Assembly: GCF_032922745.1 (NCBI RefSeq)
Contig: NZ_CP136693.1
Span: 1,674,001 to 1,738,000, forward strand
Direction of reading: 5' to 3'
DNA: 64,000 nt
DNA from: Marinobacter salarius
GTDB lineage: Bacteria > Pseudomonadota > Gammaproteobacteria > Pseudomonadales > Oleiphilaceae
Each line of letters begins with the position of its first letter. Position 1 is the stretch's first letter. A model generated the notes under the pieces. The model made no database searches. It saw only the letters and a list, made by a program, of their open reading frames with translations, and was not told the origin of the DNA. A program made the position numbers and the translations under genes. Positions 8,348 to 17,528 of this stretch are shown in pieces.

Positions 8348-10702
8348 TCAGAAACGCGCGCGCACACCGACTACTAGCGCTCGTGGTTTTCCTGGAGCCA
8401 CGAACCGTTCGTCGTCAAATCCAGGATACGCAGCCTCTAGGACCTCATCAGATTCGCCGTAGACGCCGAAGGTCTCATACTCTTGATCAAGAACATTATC
8501 GATATGTCCGAAGACTTCTAGATCTTCGATTACCTCATACATGGCGCGAAGGTTGACGATCGAGAAACCGTCAATTTTGGGGTTCTCATTAGCTTCATCG
8601 CCGCGGTAATACTGACTGCTCTGGTAGCTGAAGATCGCCCCCAGATGTAATTTCGAGGTAACATCCCAGTCAGCCGTTATTTTGAGATTGTGCATGGGGA
8701 GTCCGGGGATGGAGTCCCCTTCCTCAACCTGGCGATCCGGGCCACGGGGATTATTGGGGCTGAAGGAGGTGTATGGCGTTTGGTAAGTAGCATCCAAGAG
8801 CGTATACCCAAGACCAAATGTTACGCTGTTAAAACGTTTCTGCCCCGCCAGTTCAAGGCCCATGCGGCGCGTGCGGCCAACATTGGCGAAGAACCCTTCT
8901 GAGGGTGCTCCCCCAGCCTGCTGAAAGATGATGTCATCATGATTAATGGTGTGGAACACCCCGACATTCCAGCGGTAGCCCAGATCATACCCACGTATGC
9001 CTGCCTCAAAAGTTTTCGCCACGACCTGCTCAAGGGGTGGGTCCGCAACGAAGCCGTTCGGCAGTTTACAGGGATCCTCCGGATCAGCGCAGCTCAACTC
9101 AGCAGGGGTGGGCGCCCGAGAAGACTCACTGTAACTGCCGTACACGCTTGATATCGGCGCTATCTGCCAAGCAAAGCCTAGCGCCGGATTGAAGCGGTTG
9201 AATGTATGGTCCCCGTCAAGGGCGCCATCTTCATTTTGATCCTCCATCTTGACCTGCGTCCGATTGTAGCGGCCAGATAGGGTCAGATCGAAAACCTCAG
9301 ACAGCGCCAGCGTATTGGTAAAGAAGATACCCGCATTCTGAACATCAGCGTCGAGACGGACGCGGGACTCGACATCGAACAGGTTGACGCCCGAAACACC
9401 CCGGTCAGCGCCCGGGGTCGCATTGCGAAGTACGGCCAGTTGAGTATCAGATTCAAATTCGATCGCCGCAAAATCATAGTTGCCTCCGACTATCAGCTGA
9501 TTCTCTCTGCCCTGGAATTCATTCAAAAGCGCGACTTGGGTGGCAATGCCCCCACTCTGCTGTTCTGTTTTTGAGGTATTAAGAGTGCCGTCCAGTTCGT
9601 CAGCTTCCAGGGTGGGGGCAAGGTCTTCCAGAGAAAATCCTGCGTTACCCGCGAAACTCACGGGTTCGTCGACATCGCCTTCTTCGCAGAGGGTTGCCTC
9701 ACCCGCATTCGGACCGGAGGTTAACACGCACTCATCATAGTCGCTGTCATCACCATTTAATGCCTCCACGGTACTGTGGCGATAGTAAACGTTGCCGGCC
9801 AGTTGGAGCGTGTCCGAAAGCCAGGTTTCCCCGTTAAGCGCCAGAAGCGCCAGATTGTTCTCAGTTTTATCTGGCTGGGTGTAAATGGCCTCACGACCTT
9901 CCAAAGGCATCAGTTCAAGAGGCACTGCGCCATTGCCAATTAGCGAGTTATTGCTGGTGGCCCCGGTGAACTCCAGCAAACTGTCGCCGCGCCGCCAGCT
10001 GAGATTAGCCAGCCCTTGACGGACTCTCGACGGGGAAAAGTCTCTCCAGCCATCTTCCTCGTAATAATTACCGATAAGGTAGTAGCCCAGTTCGCCATTG
10101 TTGCCGCCAGTCTGAGCCTCCAAGCCAAATCGTCCAAACTCACCACCAGAGACCTCCACTTGACTTTCTGTGTAGCTGAAGCCGGTCTTGGTCCGTATCG
10201 ATAAGGCGCCACCCAGCGTGTTCTGTCCGAATACCGGGTTGGAGCCCGCAAACAAGTTGATCGAATCTATGGCCCCCTCCGGCACTAAATCCCAGTTAAC
10301 CGTATCGCCGAAGGGTTCATTGAATCGGATGCCGTTGACATAGACGGACAGTCCCTGCGGCAGGCCTAGCAAGGGAGAAGCGGTGAAACCGCGATACTGA
10401 ATGTCTGGTTGGAAGGGATTGTTGACGGCTTCGTTGACGCTGACACTGTTGAAGTTAAAACGGAGATACTCCGCGAGATTGAGCGATTGCGCCTGTTCAA
10501 GATCCTCACTGTCAGCGGTTTGCACCGAGGCGGGTATGCGCTTTTTCTCCAGGCCGATCCCGTGGATAGGGGTCGTGCCAATAACTGTGATGGCTTCCAA
10601 TGTTAAGGGTTCTTGACCTACGTTTTCCTGACTTACACCGATGTTGGGCAAGACGATAACGCCAGTTATAGCTGGTATCCCAAGGCATTTACTCAATCTC
10701 AT
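8348..10702 (-). CDS. TonB-dependent outer-membrane receptor
   Basis: The 784-residue protein has a signal peptide (about 1-25), a TonB-box-like segment (LEAITVIGT), and a plug domain with the typical LxVYVNGIRFNEPFGDTVNWD and GALSIRTK features. A 22-stranded barrel follows and ends in a terminal Phe (GVRARF). It imports an unknown large or scarce ligand (a metal chelate, vitamin or sugar) using TonB energy. GAAGAGG precedes the ATG. It lies between the two metal-efflux operons and separates two fragments of one outer-membrane protein family, so it may have arrived by insertion. Nothing in the sequence identifies the ligand. Confidence 0.9.
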   Translation of the reverse strand: MRLSKCLGIPAITGVIVLPNIGVSQENVGQEPLTLEAITVIGTTPIHGIGLEKKRIPASVQTADSEDLEQAQSLNLAEYLRFNFNSVSVNEAVNNPFQPDIQYRGFTASPLLGLPQGLSVYVNGIRFNEPFGDTVNWDLVPEGAIDSINLFAGSNPVFGQNTLGGALSIRTKTGFSYTESQVEVSGGEFGRFGLEAQTGGNNGELGYYLIGNYYEEDGWRDFSPSRVRQGLANLSWRRGDSLLEFTGATSNNSLIGNGAVPLELMPLEGREAIYTQPDKTENNLALLALNGETWLSDTLQLAGNVYYRHSTVEALNGDDSDYDECVLTSGPNAGEATLCEEGDVDEPVSFAGNAGFSLEDLAPTLEADELDGTLNTSKTEQQSGGIATQVALLNEFQGRENQLIVGGNYDFAAIEFESDTQLAVLRNATPGADRGVSGVNLFDVESRVRLDADVQNAGIFFTNTLALSEVFDLTLSGRYNRTQVKMEDQNEDGALDGDHTFNRFNPALGFAWQIAPISSVYGSYSESSRAPTPAELSCADPEDPCKLPNGFVADPPLEQVVAKTFEAGIRGYDLGYRWNVGVFHTINHDDIIFQQAGGAPSEGFFANVGRTRRMGLELAGQKRFNSVTFGLGYTLLDATYQTPYTSFSPNNPRGPDRQVEEGDSIPGLPMHNLKITADWDVTSKLHLGAIFSYQSSQYYRGDEANENPKIDGFSIVNLRAMYEVIEDLEVFGHIDNVLDQEYETFGVYGESDEVLEAAYPGFDDERFVAPGKPRALVVGVRARF

Positions 10703-10757
10703 TAGCTACCTCTTCTCTTATTGGGTTTTTATTCGATGGGCAGAGATAGAAGCGATC

Positions 10758-10943
10758 CTATGGCAGATCCAGAAACGCCCCAACCACTCCGATTTCGAGA
10801 TCCCCCGCAGTTACCCGGGGGGAGTAAATTTCATCGACTGCGAGCTCTGATTTGACCGTGAGGGGCCATAACAGAACCAGGAAAGCCAGTTTGAGTTTGA
10901 ATCCGTGGCGCGGTGCGCCTGCGTTATTCGTTGCTCGAGACAT
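10758..10943 (-). pseudogene. N-terminal fragment of an outer-membrane protein gene
   Basis: The open frame encodes 61 residues: a convincing signal peptide (a basic start, then LKLAFLVLLWPLTV), a mature start VDEIYSPRVTAGDLEIG, and then a TAG stop after FLDLP. An AAGGTGAT box precedes the ATG. Proteins of this type beside czc operons are normally over 200 residues, so this looks like a truncated copy. It aligns without gaps to the upstream reading of the fragment at 7424 (conserved P, D, G and LD at equal spacing), so it is a relative rather than simply the missing 5' piece. Confidence 0.5.
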
Positions 10944-11218
10944 AGATCACCTTGAAGAAGTGACGGAAAGTAAGGGGCATCGAATGACAGGCTATTGATC
11001 TGAGCGCTACAGAAACATAAGTCTTTGGTACTCATTTTGTCCGTCAAAAGGACAGTCCGGGAATGCTGGTGGAGTTGGAGGGCGGTTTCTTTTGTGGATG
11101 ACGCTTCGAATTCAAGTTCATTTCAACCTTTTCACTTACTATCCTGGCCTGTTCCTACCTTGTCATGGACGCCTCGCGCCCATGAATTGTGGCTATTTAC
11201 CCCTTCGGGAGAAAGTCG
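10944..11218. promoter_or_regulatory. Divergent intergenic region before the second czc operon
   Basis: This 275-bp region separates the minus-strand outer-membrane fragment from the second czcCBA operon and should hold its promoter. A short inverted repeat, TGTCC-N7-GGACA, at 11038-11054 is a possible operator. No confident -35/-10 pair or known metal-regulator box could be assigned by eye. Confidence 0.35.
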
Positions 11219-12439
11219 ATGAAGGCAAGCAAGCACTCGCCCAGAGCGTTGCTGTGTTCAGTACTATTGTCCATTCCTCTGTTCGGTCAAGCGGAGACTG
11301 TGAATTGGACAAATTGGCTCACTGGCCAGATAAGCAAACATCCGGATGTTATGGCGGCGACAGAGCAGGCGGCAGCCCGGAATCAGGATGCTGAGGCAAG
11401 CGAACAACCGCTGTATAACCCGGAGCTGTCTGTTGGAGCAGACAGAACGGGCAGTGAAAACAACTTTGAGGCAGGGCTGTCACAAACGATCGATTGGTCT
11501 GATCAACAGGGTGCGCTAAAGGACAAGGCAAAGCTGATCAGGCTTTCCGCTGAAGCTGATTTGAACGAAGCGGTTTTGGCACAAACGTCCGAGTCGCTGT
11601 TTGCGCTTGTCGAGTGGCGCGCGGCGACGCGTGCCGAAGAAATTGCGGAATCCCAGCAACACCGTCTGGATGCCTTGCTGGAGCAGGTTGAGCAACGCCA
11701 GCAGGCGGGCGACCTGGGTCGTACCGATGCAGAGCTGCTTTTTTTAAGCCTTTCTCAGCAGCTCAGTGAACTCGCCCAGGCAAAGGCTGCGGTTGATCAG
11801 GCGCAAGCCCGGGTCAGAGAGCTTCTGCCGGATTGGCGGCCTCAGGATGGGGGGATCCCCGGGCACATTTGGCCGGCTCTTGCTTCCAGGGTCGATAACG
11901 ACAATTTGCTGGCTCATCCGTCAATTGTTGCCGCCCGCGCGAGGTGGCAGGTGCTGCGGAGCGAAGCCGAGGTGGTCAGTCGCAGAGCGACGGCATCTCC
12001 CACGGTCGGGCTGAGCGGAGGGCGTGATGGCGGTGAGAACCTGGTTGGCCTGACGTTCTCGATCCCTCTGAATGTCCGTAATAACTACGGTGCCGAAATC
12101 CAGGCTGCCAACCGACGATCATTAGAGGCCGAAGCTCGGTTTCAGGCACTTTATCGGAAGCAGCAGTATGGTCTGGCGGGCGCCCGAGCTGCCTGGAAGC
12201 GATACGACACCCAACTCAGCCGATGGACAGAACTCTCCCAGGGGCGTGTACAGCGAAGTGCTGATTTGCTTGAGAAGCAGTGGCAGGTCGGCGACCTCTC
12301 CACCTCTGAGTATCTCCAGGCGCTGGGCCAGCGCGCGGAGAGCCTGAAAACCGGTATTGAACTGGAAAAGCAGGCGCAGCTGGGTCTGATTGAGCTCTTG
12401 AGTCAGTCTGGCGAACTGATCACCCCCTTCCAAAAATAG
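11219..12439 (+). CDS. czcC: CzcC-like outer-membrane factor, second metal-efflux operon
   Basis: The TolC-family duct protein has 406 residues from the ATG at 11219, which has GGGAG at ideal spacing and begins a signal peptide ending at FGQAE. The in-frame ATG at 11189 lacks an SD. Two repeats of long helices (LNEAVLAQTSESLFALVEWR and related) form the periplasmic coiled-coil barrel. It is first in a tight operon with the His-rich adaptor (12461) and the RND pump (13723). Identity with the first operon's CzcC is low by eye. Confidence 0.88.
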   Translation: MKASKHSPRALLCSVLLSIPLFGQAETVNWTNWLTGQISKHPDVMAATEQAAARNQDAEASEQPLYNPELSVGADRTGSENNFEAGLSQTIDWSDQQGALKDKAKLIRLSAEADLNEAVLAQTSESLFALVEWRAATRAEEIAESQQHRLDALLEQVEQRQQAGDLGRTDAELLFLSLSQQLSELAQAKAAVDQAQARVRELLPDWRPQDGGIPGHIWPALASRVDNDNLLAHPSIVAARARWQVLRSEAEVVSRRATASPTVGLSGGRDGGENLVGLTFSIPLNVRNNYGAEIQAANRRSLEAEARFQALYRKQQYGLAGARAAWKRYDTQLSRWTELSQGRVQRSADLLEKQWQVGDLSTSEYLQALGQRAESLKTGIELEKQAQLGLIELLSQSGELITPFQK

Positions 12440-12460
12440 TCTGGAAACTGGATATTCATT

Positions 12461-13708
12461 ATGAAAAAAACTCTGATTTCTGTATTCGCATTGACGTTGC
12501 TTACAGCCCCACTTTCTTTTGTACAGGCAGAGGAAGATGCTCATCAGGAAGCCGGCCATGATCATGCTGCCAGTGGCGACGATCGTCAGGAAGTCACCGG
12601 TGAGGAGGGCGAGCATAAGGAAGATCATGGTGAAGAAGGTGAGCATGAAGAGGAAGGGGGGCACGGCCACGAAGACGAGAACGGTGGCCATGAAGAAGCG
12701 GCCACCGCAAGCATCAACGCCAAACAGAAAGATCTGGCCGGCATTGAAGTGGCAACGCTCGAAAGCCGGCTCGTTGACTATGAAATTTACGCGCCCGGTG
12801 AGCTGCTAACCAATGGTTATACCAGCTATCACGTGTCCCCCCGGGTTGCCTCAGTGGTGCTGCGGCGTCACGTGGAACTGGGTGAGCACGTAACCAAAGG
12901 CCAGCTGCTGGTAACCCTGTTCAGTGAGACAGTGGCACAGGCGCAGGCGGATTACAGGAAAGCTTTTCCTGAATGGAAGCGAATCAGCGGGCTGGGTCGT
13001 TCCGTGGTTGGCGATCAGCGGTTCAATACCGCGAAAGCCAATATTGAGGCGGCAAGCGCGACTCTGCTTGCTTACGGGCTAAACGATGATGACATTGGTG
13101 CACTGAAGGCCAGTGGCGTGGGTAGCCTCGGTGAATACATGCTAAGGGCTCGCGTGGATGGCGCAGTGCTGACCGATGACTTTGAGCAAGGACAAAGAGT
13201 TGAGGCTGGCCAGCCGCTGGTGACTCTTGCTGACGAGAGTGAACTTTGGGTAGAAGCCCATCTGCCAGCAAGCTCCGACATTGTTCTTGAGAAGGGCGCG
13301 GAAGCCGAAGTCAGGGCAGCTGGTCGTGTGGCCCTGGCAACGGTGTCCCAGGAAGCCCACACCATTGATCCTGTGACCCGCACCCGGATTGTCAGGCTGG
13401 AGCTGGACAATCCTGAAGATCGTTTTCATCCAGGAATGTTCGCAGATGTGTATTTTCGTTTTAAGACCAGCGAGCCGGTGCTTGCCGTGCCGGAGACTGC
13501 ATTGATGCGTGGCGCGGACGGTGACTGGACGGTCTATGTGGAAGAGGCCGAAGGCGAGTATGAACCCGTGGAAGTGGAGCTGGGTCGCTCAATTGGTGGG
13601 CTCCGTGAGGTTTCCGGCCTGGCTGCGGGCCAACGAGTCGTTTTGCGGGGCGCATTTTTTGTGGCCTCTGAGATTGCCAAAGGCGGCTTTGATCCGCACA
13701 ACCACTGA
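12461..13708 (+). CDS. czcB: CzcB-like periplasmic adaptor with a long His/Glu-rich N-terminus
   Basis: The 415-residue adaptor has a signal peptide (about 1-23). About 60 residues then follow (about 24-84) in which His, Glu, Asp and Gly dominate (EEGEHKEDHGEEGEHEEEGG). This reads as a flexible cation-binding tail. HlyD-type barrel-sandwich and beta-barrel domains follow, and the protein ends FDPHNH. Such tails are known to bind divalent metals in CzcB-type adaptors, so Zn, Co, Cd or Ni are better guesses than monovalent Cu or Ag. It sits 21 bp after czcC and 14 bp before the pump gene. Confidence 0.9.
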   Translation: MKKTLISVFALTLLTAPLSFVQAEEDAHQEAGHDHAASGDDRQEVTGEEGEHKEDHGEEGEHEEEGGHGHEDENGGHEEAATASINAKQKDLAGIEVATLESRLVDYEIYAPGELLTNGYTSYHVSPRVASVVLRRHVELGEHVTKGQLLVTLFSETVAQAQADYRKAFPEWKRISGLGRSVVGDQRFNTAKANIEAASATLLAYGLNDDDIGALKASGVGSLGEYMLRARVDGAVLTDDFEQGQRVEAGQPLVTLADESELWVEAHLPASSDIVLEKGAEAEVRAAGRVALATVSQEAHTIDPVTRTRIVRLELDNPEDRFHPGMFADVYFRFKTSEPVLAVPETALMRGADGDWTVYVEEAEGEYEPVEVELGRSIGGLREVSGLAAGQRVVLRGAFFVASEIAKGGFDPHNH

Positions 13709-13722
13709 TTCCGGGAGCCATT

Positions 13723-16700
13723 ATGTTCAACCGAGTTGTCGACTGGGCGGTTCAGAACCGCCTGTTGGTTCTTATTGCGCTTGCAGTGCTTATCGCCACG
13801 GCCGCGTTTCAGATACCAAAACTGAATCTTGATGCTTTCCCCGACGTTACAAACGTCCAGGTCGCTGTTAATACAGAGGCGCCCGGACTTGCGGCTGAGG
13901 AAGTCGAGCAGCTGATCACCTATCCCATTGAAGCGGTGATGTATGCGTTGCCGGATGTTGAGGAGGTTCGGTCCATCTCCAAAACCGGGTTGTCTGGTGT
14001 CACCGTGGTCTTTAAAGAGGGCACGGATATCTATTTCGCGCGCCAACTGGTTTTCGAGCGGTTGCAGGCCGCGCGGGAGCTGATTCCGGACGGGGTCGGG
14101 GTGCCTGAAATGGGGCCGAATACGTCCGGTCTTGGCCAGGTCTACCAGTACTTGCTGATAGCGGACCCGGATTCGGGGTACGACGCAATGGAATTGCGCA
14201 GCTTGCACGACTGGCTGGTCAAACTGTTGCTGATACCGGCTGAAGGGGTTACGGAAATCCTGTCGTTTGGCGGAGAGGTCCGCCAGTACCAGGTTAACCT
14301 GAACCCGGCGCGAATGCTGTCCTATGACTTATCACAGAACGATGTCATGGAAGCCCTGGAGAACAACAACTCCAATGTTGGGGGCTGGTATATGGGCCGC
14401 GGGCAGGAGCAGTTGGTTATTCGCGGTATGGGCTGGCTGGGTAATGGCGAGCAGGGGCTCGAGCAGATCCGTCAGGTGCCCGTTAAAACCAGTGATGGCA
14501 TTACAGTGACAGTGAACGATGTCGCCGAGGTAGCGCTGGGCACTGAAATTCGCCAGGGTGCGGTAACCATGACCCGGAAGGATGAAGCCGGTCAGGTTGA
14601 ACAACTGGGTGAAGTGGTTTCTGGCATTGTACTCAAACGAATGGGGGCCAACACAAAAGCCACCATCGACGGCATCGAGGCCCGCATTGATCGCATAAAT
14701 CAGGCGCTTCCGAGTGGGGTTCGTTTTGAGCCCTATTACAACCAGGCGGATCTGGTGACCAAGGCCGTAGAGACGGTGACCAATGCGCTTTTGTTGGCTT
14801 TTGTGTTTATTGCGATTGTGCTTGCCCTGTTCCTGATGAATCTGCGGGCAACAACGCTGGTGCTGCTTTCAATACCGATTTCCATCGGTATTGCACTGAT
14901 GATCATGGCCTGGTTCGGTCTCTCGGCCAACCTGATGTCTCTGGGCGGTATTGCTGTGGCAATTGGCATGCTGGTGGATGGCTCTGTTGTCATGGTTGAG
15001 AACATGTTCAAGCATCTGACCCATCCCGATGCTGAGCATGACGCCCACCGGAATGAGTTGGCTGAAGGCGACCCCGATCCGCTGGATGCATCGCACGATG
15101 ATCGTGGCATTGCACTTCGACTGCAGGAAGCGGGCCGGGAAGTGGCGCGGCCGATCTTTTTCGCGACGGCGATTATCCTGGTCGTTTTCATGCCTCTGTT
15201 CAGCTTTGAAGGTGTGGAAGCCAAGCTTTTCCAGCCAATGGCGATCAGCATCATGCTGGCCATTGTGTCCGCTGTGATCGTCGCTCTGGTGGTTGTACCC
15301 GCGCTGGCGTCATACATGTTCCGTAAGGGTATCCGGGAGCGGGAAAGCTTCATTCTAAAACCCCTGGAAAAGCTCTATCGCATGGGGCTTGCCTGGTCAC
15401 TGAAGCATAGCCGCGTGGTTGTTGGCGCGTCGGCTGTTCTTGTTGTGCTGGCGGCGCTGATTGTGCCACGACTCGGTACTGAGTTCGTGCCTGAACTGGA
15501 AGAGGGAACGATCAACCTCCGGGTGACTCTGGCTCCCTCATCAAGCCTCGATACGGCGCTTGAAGTGGCGCCAAAACTGGAGGCCATGCTGATGGAGTTT
15601 CCAGAGGTGACTTACGCTCTGTCCCGGGCGGGGCGGGCGGAAATAGGCGGCGATCCGGAGCCCGTGAACAACATCGAGATCTATATCGGCCTTAAGCCAA
15701 CAGCCGAGTGGACCAGCGCCAGTAATCGCTATGCATTGCAGGCCCTGTTTGAGGAGAAGCTCGAACAGCACCCGGGGCTACTGTTTAACTTTTCTCAGCC
15801 TATCGCGACCCGGGTTGATGAATTGTTGTCAGGTGTTCGTGCGCAGTTGGCCATCAAACTTTTTGGCCCGGATCTCGACGTACTGGCGGAGAAAGGTCAG
15901 CAGATTGAAGCGGCGGTCCGAACAGTTCAGGGAACACGGGATGTGGCCATGGAGCAGATTGCCGGTGAAGCGCAGTTGGCGGTTCAGCCTGATCGTCAGG
16001 CACTCTCCCGGTACGGACTCGCCGTGTCTGATGTGATGAGCGTCGTCCGGGACGGACTGGGTGGTGCCGCTGCGGGCCAGATCATCAACGGCAACGAGCG
16101 GTATGATATCTATGTGCGTTTGGCCAAACGTTTCCGGGAAGACCGGGATGCTATTGCCGATCTCAGGTTACAGGCGCCGTCCGGAGCCTGGGTGAGACTT
16201 GGTGATGTGGCCGATGTGTCTATTGAGTCTGGCCCGCCCCAGGTGCGCCGCGACGACGTTCAGCGCCGTGTGGTCATTCAGTCCAATGTGCAGGGTCGTG
16301 ACATGGGCAGTGTGGTTGCCGATATTCAGGATACCATCGCGTCAGACGTGAACCTTCCCCCCGGATATTCGGTGGATATTGGTGGTCAGTTCGAAAACCA
16401 GCAGCGAGCTCAGAAGCGATTGACCATTGTGGTTCCTGTATCTCTGGGCCTGATCGCGCTGTTGCTGTACTTTGCTTTCAGTTCGGTCGGTCAAGCATTG
16501 TTGATTCTGGTCAACGTGCCGCTTGCCGTTATTGGTGGCGTCTTTTCACTCTGGATCTCCGGCCAGTATCTCTCAGTGCCCAGTTCCGTTGGATTTATCA
16601 CTTTGTTTGGTGTGGCGGTGCTCAACGGGGTCGTTATGGTCGAAAGCATCAATCAGCGAATACAGGATGGATTGAACGTGGATACCGCGGTGTTTGAAGG

Positions 16701-16920
16701 TGCCGTCTCCCGTTTGCGTCCTGTCTTGATGACAGCAATAACCTCGGCGCTCGGTTTGATACCGATGCTGTTGTCGACGGGCGTGGGTGCTGAAATCCAG
16801 AAGCCACTGGCCAGCGTGATTGTTGGCGGCCTTATCACCGCAACTTTCCTGACGCTGTTTGTTTTGCCGGTTCTGTTCGGTCGCTTTTCGAGAGCCAAGG
16901 TGGGTGATATTCAGCGGTAG
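13723..16920 (+). CDS. czcA: CzcA-like heavy-metal RND efflux pump, second operon
   Basis: The 1065-residue RND proton antiporter has the usual twelve TM segments and two large periplasmic loops (DAFPDVTNVQVAVNTEAPG at the first). TM4 reads AIGMLVDGSVVMVEN: Asp419 and Glu426 are kept, but the first Asp of the CzcA-type motif is Ala413. A hydrophilic insert rich in Asp, Glu and His (about residues 430-455, THPDAEHDAHRNELAEGDPD) follows TM4; the first CzcA lacks it. GGGAG precedes the ATG. It works with the adaptor (12461) and duct (11219) to export a metal from the periplasm or cytoplasm. Confidence 0.92.
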   Translation: MFNRVVDWAVQNRLLVLIALAVLIATAAFQIPKLNLDAFPDVTNVQVAVNTEAPGLAAEEVEQLITYPIEAVMYALPDVEEVRSISKTGLSGVTVVFKEGTDIYFARQLVFERLQAARELIPDGVGVPEMGPNTSGLGQVYQYLLIADPDSGYDAMELRSLHDWLVKLLLIPAEGVTEILSFGGEVRQYQVNLNPARMLSYDLSQNDVMEALENNNSNVGGWYMGRGQEQLVIRGMGWLGNGEQGLEQIRQVPVKTSDGITVTVNDVAEVALGTEIRQGAVTMTRKDEAGQVEQLGEVVSGIVLKRMGANTKATIDGIEARIDRINQALPSGVRFEPYYNQADLVTKAVETVTNALLLAFVFIAIVLALFLMNLRATTLVLLSIPISIGIALMIMAWFGLSANLMSLGGIAVAIGMLVDGSVVMVENMFKHLTHPDAEHDAHRNELAEGDPDPLDASHDDRGIALRLQEAGREVARPIFFATAIILVVFMPLFSFEGVEAKLFQPMAISIMLAIVSAVIVALVVVPALASYMFRKGIRERESFILKPLEKLYRMGLAWSLKHSRVVVGASAVLVVLAALIVPRLGTEFVPELEEGTINLRVTLAPSSSLDTALEVAPKLEAMLMEFPEVTYALSRAGRAEIGGDPEPVNNIEIYIGLKPTAEWTSASNRYALQALFEEKLEQHPGLLFNFSQPIATRVDELLSGVRAQLAIKLFGPDLDVLAEKGQQIEAAVRTVQGTRDVAMEQIAGEAQLAVQPDRQALSRYGLAVSDVMSVVRDGLGGAAAGQIINGNERYDIYVRLAKRFREDRDAIADLRLQAPSGAWVRLGDVADVSIESGPPQVRRDDVQRRVVIQSNVQGRDMGSVVADIQDTIASDVNLPPGYSVDIGGQFENQQRAQKRLTIVVPVSLGLIALLLYFAFSSVGQALLILVNVPLAVIGGVFSLWISGQYLSVPSSVGFITLFGVAVLNGVVMVESINQRIQDGLNVDTAVFEGAVSRLRPVLMTAITSALGLIPMLLSTGVGAEIQKPLASVIVGGLITATFLTLFVLPVLFGRFSRAKVGDIQR

Positions 16921-16926
16921 ATGTGA

Positions 16927-16980
16927 GGCGGAAATGCATAGTTGCGGTTACATGCATGGAAGTGTAATTCCGCCCGTTTT
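16927..16980 (+). terminator. Possible terminator hairpin after the second czc operon
   Basis: GGCGGAA (16927-16933) can pair with TTCCGCC (16968-16974), with inner ATGCAT repeats also able to pair, followed by CGTTTT. The stem is interrupted, so this is a weak terminator candidate 6 bp after the pump's stop codon. Confidence 0.35.
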
Positions 16981-17044
16981 AACGGAGACGAGGGTCTTGC
17001 TGTTGAACTTTGCTCCTAGAAAGAAGGCTGTGACTGTGATTCTG

Positions 17045-17109
17045 GTGCCCGATGTTTCTGAAGAGTCAATGTTCACCATTTCCGGAATTGTTGTTGAAAC
17101 ATCGGGCAC
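17045..17109. repeat. 14-bp perfect inverted repeat upstream of the GtrA gene
   Basis: GTGCCCGATGTTTC (17045-17058) and its exact reverse complement (17096-17109) flank 37 bases that contain a central TCCGGA palindrome. It ends 29 bp before the GtrA start codon. There is no T run. It could be a leader hairpin, an operator pair or the remains of a small mobile repeat. Confidence 0.55.
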
Positions 17110-17138
17110 GATGGTTAGCCACGGGTGTGTCGGCCAGG

Positions 17139-17528
17139 ATGAAGAAGGTTCCCTTTAAAAGAATAAGTGGATTTATTGCCGCCGGAGGAATGGCAACCCT
17201 TTTCCATTGGGCGGCCATGTCCGGCCTGGTTCTGCTTGGCATGGCCCCCGTAGCAGCCACCTTTTCTGGAAGCGTTGTAGGAGCGGTTACCAACTACTGG
17301 TTGCAGCGAACTTTGGCCTTTCCAAACGCACGCCCACACATCCAGGCCATCTGGCGATATGCCTTTTCCTGTTCACTCGCAGCTCTCCTGAACGTTCTGA
17401 TCTTTTTAGTCCTGCATCAACTGTTTGAAATCTCTGTTGTGCCTGCTCAGCTTCTAACCACTGCGGCTGTCGCTGTATTTAACTATGTTGTCTACCAAAG
17501 GCTGGTGTTTCATGAACAAACCTCTTGA
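17139..17528 (+). CDS. GtrA-family membrane protein
   Basis: The 129-residue protein has four predicted TM helices, matching the GtrA/DPMS3 fold (FIAAGGMATLFHWAAMSG; VGAVTNYWLQRTLAF; ending VVYQRLVFHEQ). Family members help flip or present polyprenyl-phosphate-linked sugars made by a partner glycosyltransferase. I start at the ATG at 17139, because the upstream in-frame extension to 17052 reads through the inverted repeat and lacks membrane character. Its 3' end overlaps the GT2 gene by 17 bp, so the two are translationally coupled. Confidence 0.85.
   Translation: MKKVPFKRISGFIAAGGMATLFHWAAMSGLVLLGMAPVAATFSGSVVGAVTNYWLQRTLAFPNARPHIQAIWRYAFSCSLAALLNVLIFLVLHQLFEISVVPAQLLTTAAVAVFNYVVYQRLVFHEQTS

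Noticed and set aside
17052..17138. N-terminal extension of the GtrA gene
   Set aside because: It reads through the inverted repeat, lacks membrane character, and an ATG nearer the first TM helix fits the family length.
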